From an uncultured Eubacteriales bacterium (GTDB lineage Bacteria; Bacillota; Clostridia; Oscillospirales; Oscillospiraceae), in the NCBI GenBank assembly GCA_900549885.1, contig URQA01000023.1:1-25355 (forward strand): a DNA stretch of 25,355 nt, written 5' to 3'. A model generated the notes under the pieces. It did not search any database. It was given only the letters and a program-made list of their open reading frames with translations, and was not told the DNA's origin. The position numbers were made by a program, and so were the translations under genes. Every line of letters begins with the position of its first letter. Positions within the stretch are counted from its first letter, which is position 1. Below are positions 7,929 to 14,496 of this stretch, one piece after another.

Positions 7929-8516
7929 TCAGGCGGTTCCCGCCCCAGAGGAACACGGCTCTGTTTGGGCAAGAAAGCAGCCCGCTTCATGGGCATAGAT
8001 AACGCCCACCGCCTGGAGATAGGCATAAATAATTGTGGTGCCCACAAAGGTCATCCCACGGCGCTTCAGGTCTTTGGACACCGCATCGGACAGGGGAGAG
8101 CTGGAAGGGCCGGCCTCGTGAATCACCTGGCCGTCTGTCCAGTGCCAGAGGTAGCGGGAAAAACTGCCCCATTCCCCCTGAATTTCCCGGAATACCTGTG
8201 CGTTGTTCACCGCGGCCTGGATTTTCCTGCGGTTGCGGATGATGCCCGGGTCCTGTGCCAAGGCAGCCAGCTTGTCCTCCTTGTAAGCGCATACCGCGTC
8301 CAGGTCAAAGCCGTCAAAGGCCTGCCGGAAAGCGTCCCGTTTATTGAGCACACAGGCCCAGGACAGGCCGGCCTGAAAGCTCTCCAGGATGAGCATTTCA
8401 AAGAGTTTTTGGTCGTCATGGACCGGTACGCCCCACTCCTGGTCGTGGTAGCGCAAGTACCGCTCGTTGCTTGGGTCCGCCCAGCGGCAGCGGGGTTTTC
8501 CGTCTGCCCATTTCAC
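7929..8516 (-). CDS. tag: DNA-3-methyladenine glycosylase I
   Basis: This enzyme removes 3-methyladenine from DNA as the first step of base excision repair. The protein has 195 residues from GTG 8516. Key family features are present: CRWA with Cys10, YHDQEWGVP with His24, the LESFQAGLSW motif with the base-recognising Glu45, and the C-terminal His176-x3-Cys180 pair. Cys10, His24, His176 and Cys180 match the zinc-binding snap of E. coli Tag. The start is placed at GTG 8516 because GGAGG (8525-8529) lies 8 bases before it; the ATG at 8531 overlaps that site and has no good ribosome binding site of its own. Longer in-frame readings to 8723 add unrelated sequence across a terminator. It is followed by the MGMT-like gene. 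Confidence 0.93.
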   Translation of the reverse strand: MKWADGKPRCRWADPSNERYLRYHDQEWGVPVHDDQKLFEMLILESFQAGLSWACVLNKRDAFRQAFDGFDLDAVCAYKEDKLAALAQDPGIIRNRRKIQAAVNNAQVFREIQGEWGSFSRYLWHWTDGQVIHEAGPSSSPLSDAVSKDLKRRGMTFVGTTIIYAYLQAVGVIYAHEAGCFLAQTEPCSSGAGTA

Positions 8517-8594
8517 TGTGATCGCCTCCATTTTGTGTGGTGCAGTCTGGATCTGCTTGTTAACAGAAAAGGGAACAGGGGGTATATAGAAAAC

Positions 8595-8603
8595 ATAATA
8601 GCA
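8595..8603 (-). promoter_or_regulatory. Possible extended -10 promoter for tag
   Basis: On the minus strand TGCTATTAT forms an extended -10 element (TG at 8602-8603, hexamer at 8595-8600). No convincing -35 box is present; the expected position falls in the stem of the upstream terminator. It lies about 80 bases before the tag start codon. Confidence 0.35.
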
Positions 8604-8611
8604 TATCGGAT

Positions 8612-8641
8612 GAAAAAAGTCCCGCTGTTTTCCAGCGGGAC
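8612..8641 (-). terminator. Terminator of the metal efflux operon
   Basis: The inverted repeat GTCCCGCTG / CAGCGGGAC (8619-8627 and 8633-8641) has a 5-base loop. On the minus strand it is followed by six T residues. It lies 119 bases past the stop of the P-type ATPase and just before the tag promoter region. Confidence 0.85.
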
Positions 8642-8759
8642 AGAGAAAGGGAACATTCCCGCCCTGGCGAGAGCTGGCGGAAACGGGCCAGGGCGCGCCG
8701 CACCTGGGGAAAGCCGGTATCACAGGGCGGGCACGCCGTCAGAGCAGAGGGCACCGCGG

Positions 8760-10781
8760 TCAGACCGTGCTCTGGGGCGGCTCAGGCTGACTGGAAAAGA
8801 GAGGGCCGGAGGCGGGGACACCCTTGGCGCCCCGGGCAGCCCGGCCCGCGCCCCGGAGCATCCGGGAGGCATTGAGAATGGCAATGACCGCCACCCCCAC
8901 ATCGGCGAACACCGCCTCCCACATGGAGGCCACGCCCAAGGCGCCCAGAATGAGGAACAGTCCCTTTACCGCCAGGGCGAATACAATATTCTCCCGGACA
9001 ATGCGCAGACACTTGCGGGCGATGTCCATGGCCTGGATGAGCTTGGCCGGGTCGTCATCCATCAGCACCACGTCGGCGGCCTCGATGGCCGCGTCGGAGC
9101 CTATGCCACCCATGGCGATGCCCACATCCGCCCGGGACAGGACTGGGGCGTCGTTGACGCCATCTCCCACATAGGCCAGCACGCCTTTGGGACTTTTATG
9201 GGCCAGAAGGTCCTCCAGCCGGTCCACCTTGTCGGCGGGAAGCAGCTGGGCGTGAACCTCATCCAGCCCCAGTTGGCCGGCCACTGCCTGGCCCACCGCA
9301 TGACTGTCGCCGGTGAGCATGACGGTGCGGATACCTCGGGCCTTCAGCGCGGCGATGGCGGCGGGGGCGGTCTGCTTGACCTGGTCAGAGATGACGGCGC
9401 AGCCCAGGTATTTGCCCTCCCGGGCCACATAGACCAGGGTGCCTGTATCGGAGCAGGGCAGGCAGGGGATGCCCTCCCGCGCCATGAGCTTGTCGTTGCC
9501 CGCCAGCACCTGGGCGCCATCCACCTGCGCAGATACCCCGTGTCCGGGAACTTCCCGGACGCTCTCCGTCCGGCCAGGGTCAATGTCGCGCCCCCAGGCC
9601 CGGCGGAGGGACTGGGCAATGGGATGGCTGGAGTGGCACTCGGCTAGGGCGGCCGCCTCTAACAGTTCCTCCTGGGATACACCGGGGGCGGGGTGGAGAG
9701 CGGACAGCTCGAACACGCCCCGGGTGAGGGTGCCCGTCTTGTCAAAGACCACCGTTTCGGTCTGGGCCAGCAGCTCCAAATAATTGCCGCCCTTGACCAG
9801 GATGCCCCTGGCGGAGGCTCCGCCAATGCCGCCAAAGAAGGACAGGGGGATGGAAATCACCAGGGCGCAGGGACAGGAGATGACCAGGAAAATCAGGGCT
9901 CTGTGGACCCATACGCCCCACTGCCCGGTGACGAGGGAGGGAATCACCGCCAGCAGGACGGCGCCGATGACCACGGCGGGGGTATAGTAGCGGGCGAACT
10001 TGGTGATAAAGTTCTCCGCCTTGGCCTTTTTGGAAGAGGCGTTCTCCACCAGGTCGAGAATTTTGGCTACGGTGGACTGACCAAACTCCTTGGTGACCCG
10101 AACTTTCAGCAGGCCGGTGAGATTGACGCAGCCGGACAGCAATTCCCCGCCGGGGGCCACATCCCGGGGAGCGGACTCGCCGGTGAGGGCGGCGGTGTCC
10201 AGGGCGGAGGAGCCCTCCAGCACCACACCGTCCAGGGGAACCTTCTCGCCGGGGCGGACCACGATGACCTCTCCCACCGCGACCTCGTCCGGGTCTACCT
10301 GTACGATCTGACCATCCCGCTCCACGTTGGCGCTGTCCGGGCGGATATCCATGAGTTGGGCGATAGACCTCCGGGACCTGCCCACGGCATAGCTTTGGAA
10401 CAGCTCTCCCACCTGGTAAAACAGCATGACGCCGACGGCCTCGGCATATTCCCCCAGCACCAGCGCGCCGATGGTGGCGATACACATGAGAAAGTTCTCG
10501 TCAAAAACCTGCCCATGGGCGATATTGCGTACCGCTTTCCACAGAATATCCCAGCCGATGACAAAATAGGGGACCAGGAACAGCAGCAGGCGGGGAATCG
10601 AGGACACGGTGCCTCCTGTGAAAGTCCAACTGTCAGGAAAAACAGTGGGCTGACCGGGGGTGGAAAATTCGATCACCCAGGTGGGGGTGAGAAAAATCTG
10701 CTGGGGGATGAGGCTGGCTGCGATGAGCAGGACGGCGGCGGCCAGGATACGGACCAGGGTCCGTTTCTGCTTTCTTGTCAT
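8760..10781 (-). CDS. cadA: Heavy-metal translocating P-type ATPase, Zn/Cd/Pb type (P1B-2)
   Basis: This is a membrane pump that exports divalent heavy metals using ATP. The 673-residue protein contains the actuator motif TGES (200-203), the membrane metal site CPC (303-305), the phosphorylated Asp347 in DKTGT, the SSHP motif with His386-Pro387, and GDGVND (539-544). Lys606 in the seventh core helix (VKGLF) and Asp627 in the eighth (ADVG) match the residues that specify Zn/Cd/Pb in ZntA/CadA, so a copper pump is unlikely. It has no N-terminal HMA domain; that domain is a separate protein encoded just upstream. The start is placed at ATG 10781 behind AAGAAGG; ATG 10802 and TTG 10826 are in-frame alternatives. 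It is the third gene of the repressor-HMA-ATPase operon. Confidence 0.93.
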   Translation of the reverse strand: MTRKQKRTLVRILAAAVLLIAASLIPQQIFLTPTWVIEFSTPGQPTVFPDSWTFTGGTVSSIPRLLLFLVPYFVIGWDILWKAVRNIAHGQVFDENFLMCIATIGALVLGEYAEAVGVMLFYQVGELFQSYAVGRSRRSIAQLMDIRPDSANVERDGQIVQVDPDEVAVGEVIVVRPGEKVPLDGVVLEGSSALDTAALTGESAPRDVAPGGELLSGCVNLTGLLKVRVTKEFGQSTVAKILDLVENASSKKAKAENFITKFARYYTPAVVIGAVLLAVIPSLVTGQWGVWVHRALIFLVISCPCALVISIPLSFFGGIGGASARGILVKGGNYLELLAQTETVVFDKTGTLTRGVFELSALHPAPGVSQEELLEAAALAECHSSHPIAQSLRRAWGRDIDPGRTESVREVPGHGVSAQVDGAQVLAGNDKLMAREGIPCLPCSDTGTLVYVAREGKYLGCAVISDQVKQTAPAAIAALKARGIRTVMLTGDSHAVGQAVAGQLGLDEVHAQLLPADKVDRLEDLLAHKSPKGVLAYVGDGVNDAPVLSRADVGIAMGGIGSDAAIEAADVVLMDDDPAKLIQAMDIARKCLRIVRENIVFALAVKGLFLILGALGVASMWEAVFADVGVAVIAILNASRMLRGAGRAARGAKGVPASGPLFSSQPEPPQSTV

Positions 10782-10834
10782 GGGGATACCTTCTTTCTCC
10801 ATCGCTTCAGGGCCGGGCAGTGCCAAAGAGACAC

Positions 10835-10850
10835 GGCCAGGGGCCTGGCC
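10835..10850. repeat. Small intercistronic hairpin between HMA gene and ATPase gene
   Basis: GGCCAG (10835-10840) and CTGGCC (10845-10850) form a 6-base-pair stem with a 4-base loop, without a T run. It cannot be a normal terminator but could affect mRNA stability or the ratio of the two products. Confidence 0.4.
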
Positions 10851-10856
10851 CTTTGC

Positions 10857-11066
10857 TTACAGCACGATTTGGCAGTCCGGCTCCACTTTTCGGACGCACT
10901 TGACCACATCTTTCATAATAGAATCCACATCGTCCGCCTCGATGGTGAGTTTCTGGGCCATAAAGCTGACGGTGGCGGTGACGCCGGGGAGTTTATTAAT
11001 GGCATCCTCCATTTTTTGGGCGCAGTTGGCGCAGTCCAAATCTACGAGCTTGAATGTCTTTTTCAT
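10857..11066 (-). CDS. Stand-alone heavy-metal-associated (HMA) domain protein
   Basis: This 69-residue cytosolic protein is a single ferredoxin-like HMA domain with the metal-binding motif LDCANC (Asp11, Cys12, Cys15). The Asp directly before the first Cys is typical of Zn/Cd/Pb HMA domains of the ZntA type, whereas copper chaperones usually have a Thr or Ser-rich MxCxxC. It probably delivers metal to, or regulates, the downstream ATPase, which lacks its own HMA domain. The start ATG 11066 has a GGAGG site 8 bases upstream. It lies 56 bases after the ArsR gene and 75 bases before the ATPase; a small hairpin (10835-10850) sits in that second gap. Confidence 0.9.
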   Translation of the reverse strand: MKKTFKLVDLDCANCAQKMEDAINKLPGVTATVSFMAQKLTIEADDVDSIMKDVVKCVRKVEPDCQIVL

Positions 11067-11122
11067 GATAACGGCCTCCTCAATAAATAAAATGAAAAGC
11101 AGAGTCAGTCCAGAACGGGCGT

Positions 11123-11488
11123 TTATTCCTCAATGTGCTCCATGCCCTGGGCGATGATCTTGCGCACATGATCGTCCGCCAGGGAGTAAAAGACGGTCTT
11201 GCCGTCCTTCCTGGGCTTCACCAGCCGGTTGGCTTTGAGCACCCGGAGCTGGTGGGAGACGGCGGACTGGGTCAGCCCCAGCAGCTGGGCGATGTCGCAC
11301 ACGCACAGCTCCGCCTCAAACAAGGCATACAGAATTTTGATTCGTGTAGAATCGCCAAAGACTTTGAACAATTCCGCCAGGTCGTACAGCTGCTCGTCAT
11401 GGGGCATCTGCCCCAGCACCTGATCGACTGTGTCCTCATGGACGCATAGGAAACCGCATCGCTCCACATCGCGGTCCAGGTCGGCCAT
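11123..11488 (-). CDS. cadC: ArsR/SmtB-family metal-sensing repressor, CadC-like
   Basis: This is a winged-helix repressor that is expected to leave its operator on binding Cd, Pb or Zn. The 121-residue protein has the helix-3 metal site ELCVCD (Cys62, Cys64) and two N-terminal cysteines (Cys11, Cys15) that together match the CadC alpha3N site. It also has a C-terminal site Asp105-x-His107-x10-His118-x2-Glu121, with the spacing of the SmtB alpha5 zinc site. The recognition helix region is TQSAVSHQLRVL (73-84). The start ATG 11488 has GAGGAGG upstream. It is the first gene of the efflux operon, and its promoter carries a 12-2-12 operator, so autoregulation is expected. Confidence 0.93.
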   Translation of the reverse strand: MADLDRDVERCGFLCVHEDTVDQVLGQMPHDEQLYDLAELFKVFGDSTRIKILYALFEAELCVCDIAQLLGLTQSAVSHQLRVLKANRLVKPRKDGKTVFYSLADDHVRKIIAQGMEHIEE

Positions 11489-11510
11489 ATCGGTTCCTCC
11501 TCATCAAACA

Positions 11511-11536
11511 AATATATGAACATCTGCTCATATATT
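11511..11536 (-). promoter_or_regulatory. ArsR/CadC-type operator (12-2-12 inverted repeat)
   Basis: AATATATGAACA (11511-11522) and TGCTCATATATT (11525-11536) are inverted copies with one mismatch and a 2-base spacer, the standard SmtB/ArsR operator layout. It covers most of the -10 box and the start of the transcript, so repressor binding would block RNA polymerase. Confidence 0.85.
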
Positions 11537-11560
11537 ATCACTATGTGGGGTGGCCGTCAA
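11532..11560 (-). promoter_or_regulatory. SigA-type promoter of the metal efflux operon
   Basis: On the minus strand the -35 box TTGACG (11555-11560) and the -10 box TAATAT (11532-11537) are 17 bases apart. The -10 box overlaps the operator palindrome. Confidence 0.75.
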
Positions 11561-11579
11561 GAGGGAAACAAGAATTCTG

Positions 11580-11614
11580 CAAAAAAATTTGGGGGCGCAC
11601 AGATGTGCGCCCCC
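11580..11614 (-). terminator. Terminator of the MarR-DegV operon
   Basis: A 10-base-pair GC stem (11591-11600 with 11605-11614) and 4-base loop are followed on the minus strand by AAATTTTTTT. It lies 41 bases past the DegV stop codon and just upstream of the metal operon promoter. Confidence 0.9.
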
Positions 11615-11655
11615 AAAAGGGTCGGTAAAATATAGGCCGGACAAAGGGGGACGGG

Positions 11656-12504
11656 TCACTTGCCCTGCTCCAGATAGGCCACCACTGCGGCGTTGGGGCC
11701 AAGGTGGGTGCCAATGACACAGCCGATGGAGCGGATCTCCTGACCGTGAGGGCCGAACTTCTCTTCCATAAGGGGGACGAACTGGCGGCAGAGGGTGTCG
11801 TCCCCGGAGTAGCCGTAGTAAATGGGCAGGCGGGGGTCAGGGTGGATGTCATCCCCCACCTGCTTGAGCATGCCGGCCAGGCTACCCTTGGTGCCCACGC
11901 CCTTGCCCACCAGGCCCAGCGCGCCGTCCTTCAGGGTGATGATGGGCTTGACCCGCAGCAGGCTGCCCACCACGGCCACGGAGGTGGACATGCGCCCGCC
12001 TTTGTGGAGGTATTCCAGGGTGTCTACAATGCCGAACACCCGCATGCGGCTCTTAGCGGCTTCGATCTGGGCGGCGATGTCCGGGGCGGACATCCCCTGG
12101 CTGCGCAGCTGTTCGCCCAGGTCCAGCATGGCCCGCAGGGCCACGATGGCAAGAGTGGAGTCGATGATGTAAATATGCTCATAGCCGCACATCTCCCGGG
12201 CAATCTGGGCGCTCTGCACCGTGCCGCTGAGCTGGGAGGAGAGCAGCGCGCAGATCAGGTGGTCACCCTGGTCCCTGGCTCGTTCAAAATAGGGCAGAAA
12301 ATCGTCAGGGGTGGGCTGGCTGGTGGTGGGCAGAGCCTTGGACTGGCTCAGCATCTGGTAAAACGTGGGGTGGTCCAGGTCGATGCCGTCCCGGTAGGCC
12401 GTCTCCCCAAAAAGAACTTTCAGGGGAACGACGTCGATGTCCCGCTGGGCGGCCTCCTGGGGCAGGATGTCGGCGGTGCTGTCGGTGAGAAAACGGATAG
12501 CCAT
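11656..12504 (-). CDS. DegV family protein (FakB-like fatty-acid-binding protein)
   Basis: DegV proteins bind one fatty acid; characterised members (FakB) present it to the kinase FakA, which makes acyl-phosphate for phospholipid synthesis. The 282-residue protein has the family motifs DSTADI near the N-terminus (8-13), the TTSQPTP segment (60-66), LSSQLSGTVQSA (88-99), and the EYLHKGGRMS and KPII segments of the C-terminal domain. The start ATG 12504 follows AAAAGGAGA. It lies 27 bases downstream of a FabT-like regulator, so the two are cotranscribed. No fakA-like gene is in the window, so the partner kinase would have to be elsewhere. Which acyl chain it binds cannot be told. Confidence 0.9.
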   Translation of the reverse strand: MAIRFLTDSTADILPQEAAQRDIDVVPLKVLFGETAYRDGIDLDHPTFYQMLSQSKALPTTSQPTPDDFLPYFERARDQGDHLICALLSSQLSGTVQSAQIAREMCGYEHIYIIDSTLAIVALRAMLDLGEQLRSQGMSAPDIAAQIEAAKSRMRVFGIVDTLEYLHKGGRMSTSVAVVGSLLRVKPIITLKDGALGLVGKGVGTKGSLAGMLKQVGDDIHPDPRLPIYYGYSGDDTLCRQFVPLMEEKFGPHGQEIRSIGCVIGTHLGPNAAVVAYLEQGK

Positions 12505-12531
12505 GATGATCTCCTTTTGGCGGTTTTAGAT

Positions 12532-13002
12532 TCAGGCGTTTTGCGCCTGGGTGGTCATGTCCTGGAAAAATGCGCTGAGGTTCTTCAGGGACTGGATCAG
12601 GGCGTCCAGCTCTTGCTCAGTGAGCCCCTGGGTGGCGCTGTCGATCATGCGGGCGTGGAACTGGCTGTGGAGGGCATTGGCCTGCTCCCCCTTGTCCGTG
12701 AGGAGGACCCGGATGACCCGCCGGTCCCCCGGCTCGCCGCCCCGCTCCAGGTAGCCCTTCCGCACCAAGGTGTTCACTGCGGTGGTCAGGGAGCTGACCC
12801 GGATAGACAGAGCTTCAGCAATGGCGGTCATGGTGTTGCGCGCCTGGACGGTGAGATCGCTCACCGCCTCCAGCACATGCAGTTCTTTGACGGACAGGTC
12901 TTGGGCGCCTACTTGGCTCAAGGCGTGTTCCTCCCAGACCAGAATCCGGTTGAACACATGGACAAAGAAATCGTTGAGGTAAATCCGTTGAGCGTCGGTC
13001 AT
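12532..13002 (-). CDS. MarR-family transcriptional regulator, FabT-like
   Basis: This 156-residue protein is a winged-helix dimeric regulator. The N-terminal dimerisation helix (IYLNDFFVHVFNRILVWEE) and the LSVKELHVLEAV segment lead into the helix-turn-helix (about 58-82). The wing follows with DRR (93-95), and then C-terminal dimerisation helices (FHARMIDSATQGLTEQEL). From memory, this order and wording resemble FabT, the repressor of fatty acid synthesis in streptococci. The start ATG 13002 has GGAGG 6 bases upstream; the longer in-frame reading to 13608 runs through the promoter and is rejected. It is cotranscribed with a DegV/FakB-like gene. Its promoter carries a perfect 11-5-11 palindrome just downstream of the start site, so autorepression is likely. 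The FabT assignment is inference; MarR family membership is firm. Confidence 0.88.
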   Translation of the reverse strand: MTDAQRIYLNDFFVHVFNRILVWEEHALSQVGAQDLSVKELHVLEAVSDLTVQARNTMTAIAEALSIRVSSLTTAVNTLVRKGYLERGGEPGDRRVIRVLLTDKGEQANALHSQFHARMIDSATQGLTEQELDALIQSLKNLSAFFQDMTTQAQNA

Positions 13003-13026
13003 GAGACTGCCTCCTTTCGAGGGGGT

Positions 13027-13053
13027 CAAACTATTTGGAATACAAATAGTTTG
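13027..13053 (-). promoter_or_regulatory. Probable operator of the MarR/FabT-like regulator
   Basis: CAAACTATTTG (13027-13037) and CAAATAGTTTG (13043-13053) are perfect inverted copies around a 5-base centre. It lies about 11 bases downstream of the -10 box and 24 bases before the regulator's start codon. The inner ATTTG-N5-CAAAT resembles FabT-box half sites as I remember them. Confidence 0.7.
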
Positions 13054-13063
13054 AACTTCAAAG

Positions 13064-13092
13064 ATAATAGCAGGGAACGTCTCTGCTGTCAA
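13064..13092 (-). promoter_or_regulatory. SigA-type promoter of the MarR-DegV operon
   Basis: On the minus strand a consensus -35 TTGACA (13087-13092) and -10 TATTAT (13064-13069) are 17 bases apart. Confidence 0.8.
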
Positions 13093-13143
13093 GGGGGAAA
13101 TTTGACACTGGTGCTGCTCGGGAGCGGAGAGAACTGCCGGGCG

Positions 13144-13172
13144 TTGTGCTGAAATAGATGCCGTGATATAAT
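13144..13172 (+). promoter_or_regulatory. Extended -10 promoter for the Imm5-like gene
   Basis: A consensus TATAAT (13167-13172) is preceded by TGA (extended -10), with a weaker -35 TTGTGC (13144-13149) 17 bases upstream. It is divergent from the MarR operon promoter. Confidence 0.65.
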
Positions 13173-13222
13173 CGTACCGCCGGTTCAGACAAGCTGGCGG
13201 CGCATCAAAGAGAGGTGTGGAG

Positions 13223-13774
13223 GTGCTGGATTTGGATTGGATGGAATCGGTGAAGGCCCGGCTGAAGCGGAAGAACCAAGTGTTGTTTTCTCCTAAGGAC
13301 GATTTGCTGGCCCCGCTGGCCCTTCTGCTGGAGGGACAGGACCGCCGGGCGGTGGTGCTGTGGGCCTTTGCACTGGTGGAGGAGACGGTAGAGCGGCTGG
13401 AACAGAAATACCCCGGCGAGGACCGGCCCCGGACAACCCTGGAGCTGTGCCGGCTTTGGGCGGCGGGAACGGTAAAGATGCCCCAGGCGAAGGCGGCTAT
13501 CCTGGCCTGCCACGCCCTGGCCCGGGAGTGGGACAGCCCGGAAGATATCGCCCTGTGCCATGCCGTGGGCCAGGGGTGCAGCGTGGTACACACCGCAGGC
13601 CACGCCATGGGCTATCCCATTTATGAGTTGACCGCCCTGGTGTGCGCCCTTGGCCCGGATCGATGCCGGGCGGCGGTGGACACGCGGGCGCAGATCTATC
13701 TGGACCGCCTCCTATATTGGCAGGATCACTGGCGGGACTGGTCGGGAAGCTGGGCGGCGTTCCTGTGCCGCTAG
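13223..13774 (+). CDS. Putative immunity protein (Imm5-like family)
   Basis: This 183-residue soluble, mostly helical protein is related to the Imm5-type putative immunity proteins. The diagnostic region is ILACHALAREW (about 93-103) followed by CHAVGQGCSVVHTAGHAMG and YPIYELTALV (112-140), which match the family's A-C-H-A, A-x-G-Q-x-V-x-x-x-H and H-A-x-G-x-x-x-Y-x-L pattern as I remember it. The function is unproven; in polymorphic toxin loci such proteins neutralise a partner toxin, but no toxin gene is nearby. The start is uncertain: GTG 13223 has AGAGAGG 7 bases upstream, while GTG 13217 lies too close to that site and ATG 13241 is possible. Its TAG overlaps the stop of convergent thiN in the shared bases CTAG. 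Confidence 0.75.
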   Translation: MLDLDWMESVKARLKRKNQVLFSPKDDLLAPLALLLEGQDRRAVVLWAFALVEETVERLEQKYPGEDRPRTTLELCRLWAAGTVKMPQAKAAILACHALAREWDSPEDIALCHAVGQGCSVVHTAGHAMGYPIYELTALVCALGPDRCRAAVDTRAQIYLDRLLYWQDHWRDWSGSWAAFLCR

Positions 13775-14424
13775 GTGGTGTGATCTGGCAGGGGCAGGCC
13801 TGGCTGGGGCGTCCACAGGGCCAGCACGGTCCCCCGGCCCGCAGTGACAAGGGCGGCCTGCCCGTCCAGAAATTCATTGCTCACCCCTAGGGGGCGGTCT
13901 GGGACCAGGACGCCGCGATCGAGAGGATAGCGCAGGCCGGAGAGGGTGACATCCTCCGCCGCCCCGCCCCAGGCGAACAGGGACAGGGTGCCGCGGTATC
14001 CGGCGGGGAAGGACAGCGTACCATTACAGACGGCGGTGATGGCGGCATCCGGCCCCAGCAGGAAGGCGGGGATATGTTTCCGGGCGAGAAAGGCCAGGAT
14101 GTGGAGGTTGGACAGGGTGTGGTCCAGCCGCCCCCCCAGGCCGCCGTAGATGAGAAAGCGGCCGCAGCCCCGCGCCAGCCCCTCCTGGACGGCCAGCATC
14201 ATGTCGGTGTCGTCCTTCCTCACCGGATGCCGGACCACCTCCACGTCCTCCGGCACCCGGCCCAGGGAGTCAAAATCTCCCACCGCCAGGTGGGGGGACA
14301 TGCCCCACTGTTTGAGTTGGCCATAGCCCCCGTCGGCGGCGATGAGAAAACAGCGGCCGTCCAGCTCCGGCCGGGGCATGGCGCCGTAGTCCCCGGCGCC
14401 GAAGATGCAGCAGGTGCGCTCCAT
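13771..14424 (-). CDS. thiN: Thiamine pyrophosphokinase
   Basis: This enzyme converts thiamine plus ATP to thiamine pyrophosphate (TPP) in the cytoplasm. The 217-residue protein carries the family motifs ADGG (30-33), GDFDS (49-53), KDDTD (70-74) and GGLGGRLDHTL (94-104), which form the catalytic and thiamine/ATP sites. A strand-rich C-terminal substrate-binding domain follows. The start ATG 14424 has GGAGGG upstream; the longer in-frame reading to 14535 crosses the promoter. It has its own promoter and is not behind the TPP riboswitch that controls the adjacent transport operon. Functionally it would activate thiamine imported by that transporter. The gene ends in a 4-base overlap with the convergent Imm5-like gene. 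Confidence 0.93.
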   Translation of the reverse strand: MERTCCIFGAGDYGAMPRPELDGRCFLIAADGGYGQLKQWGMSPHLAVGDFDSLGRVPEDVEVVRHPVRKDDTDMMLAVQEGLARGCGRFLIYGGLGGRLDHTLSNLHILAFLARKHIPAFLLGPDAAITAVCNGTLSFPAGYRGTLSLFAWGGAAEDVTLSGLRYPLDRGVLVPDRPLGVSNEFLDGQAALVTAGRGTVLALWTPQPGLPLPDHTT

Positions 14425-14458
14425 AGTGGTCCCTCCAGTTGGTCGAGATATTTGTTCT

Positions 14459-14487
14459 ATCCTAAGCCGTCGGCGGGCGGCTGTCAA
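14459..14487 (-). promoter_or_regulatory. SigA-type promoter of thiN
   Basis: On the minus strand the -35 TTGACA (14482-14487) and -10 TAGGAT (14459-14464) are 17 bases apart. It is back to back with the promoter of the 137-residue membrane protein; the two -35 boxes are only 9 bases apart. Confidence 0.7.
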
Positions 14488-14496
14488 GGGGCGCGG

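Noticed and set aside
7929..8723. 264-residue version of Tag
   Set aside because: The added sequence crosses the metal operon terminator; Tag homology begins near residue 70 of that reading, at the GTG with a GGAGG site.
7479..9647. A 722-residue plus-strand open frame
   Set aside because: It runs antisense across the MGMT-like, tag and P-type ATPase genes, which have clear family motifs; it is a GC-rich shadow frame and resembles no family.
9693..11090. A 465-residue plus-strand open frame
   Set aside because: It is antisense to the P-type ATPase and HMA genes; its Gly/Asp/His/Gln-rich composition is typical of shadow frames.
13102..13107. TTGACA on the plus strand as the -35 box of the Imm5-like gene
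   Set aside because: No -10-like hexamer occurs 16-18 bases downstream; the extended -10 at 13164-13172 is a better promoter.
11704..13152. A 482-residue plus-strand open frame
   Set aside because: It is antisense to DegV and the MarR gene and runs through the MarR promoter and operator.
12532..13608. N-terminal extension of the MarR gene to 358 residues
   Set aside because: The extra part crosses the promoter, the palindrome and the divergent Imm5-like gene; ATG 13002 has an ideal ribosome binding site and starts the homology.
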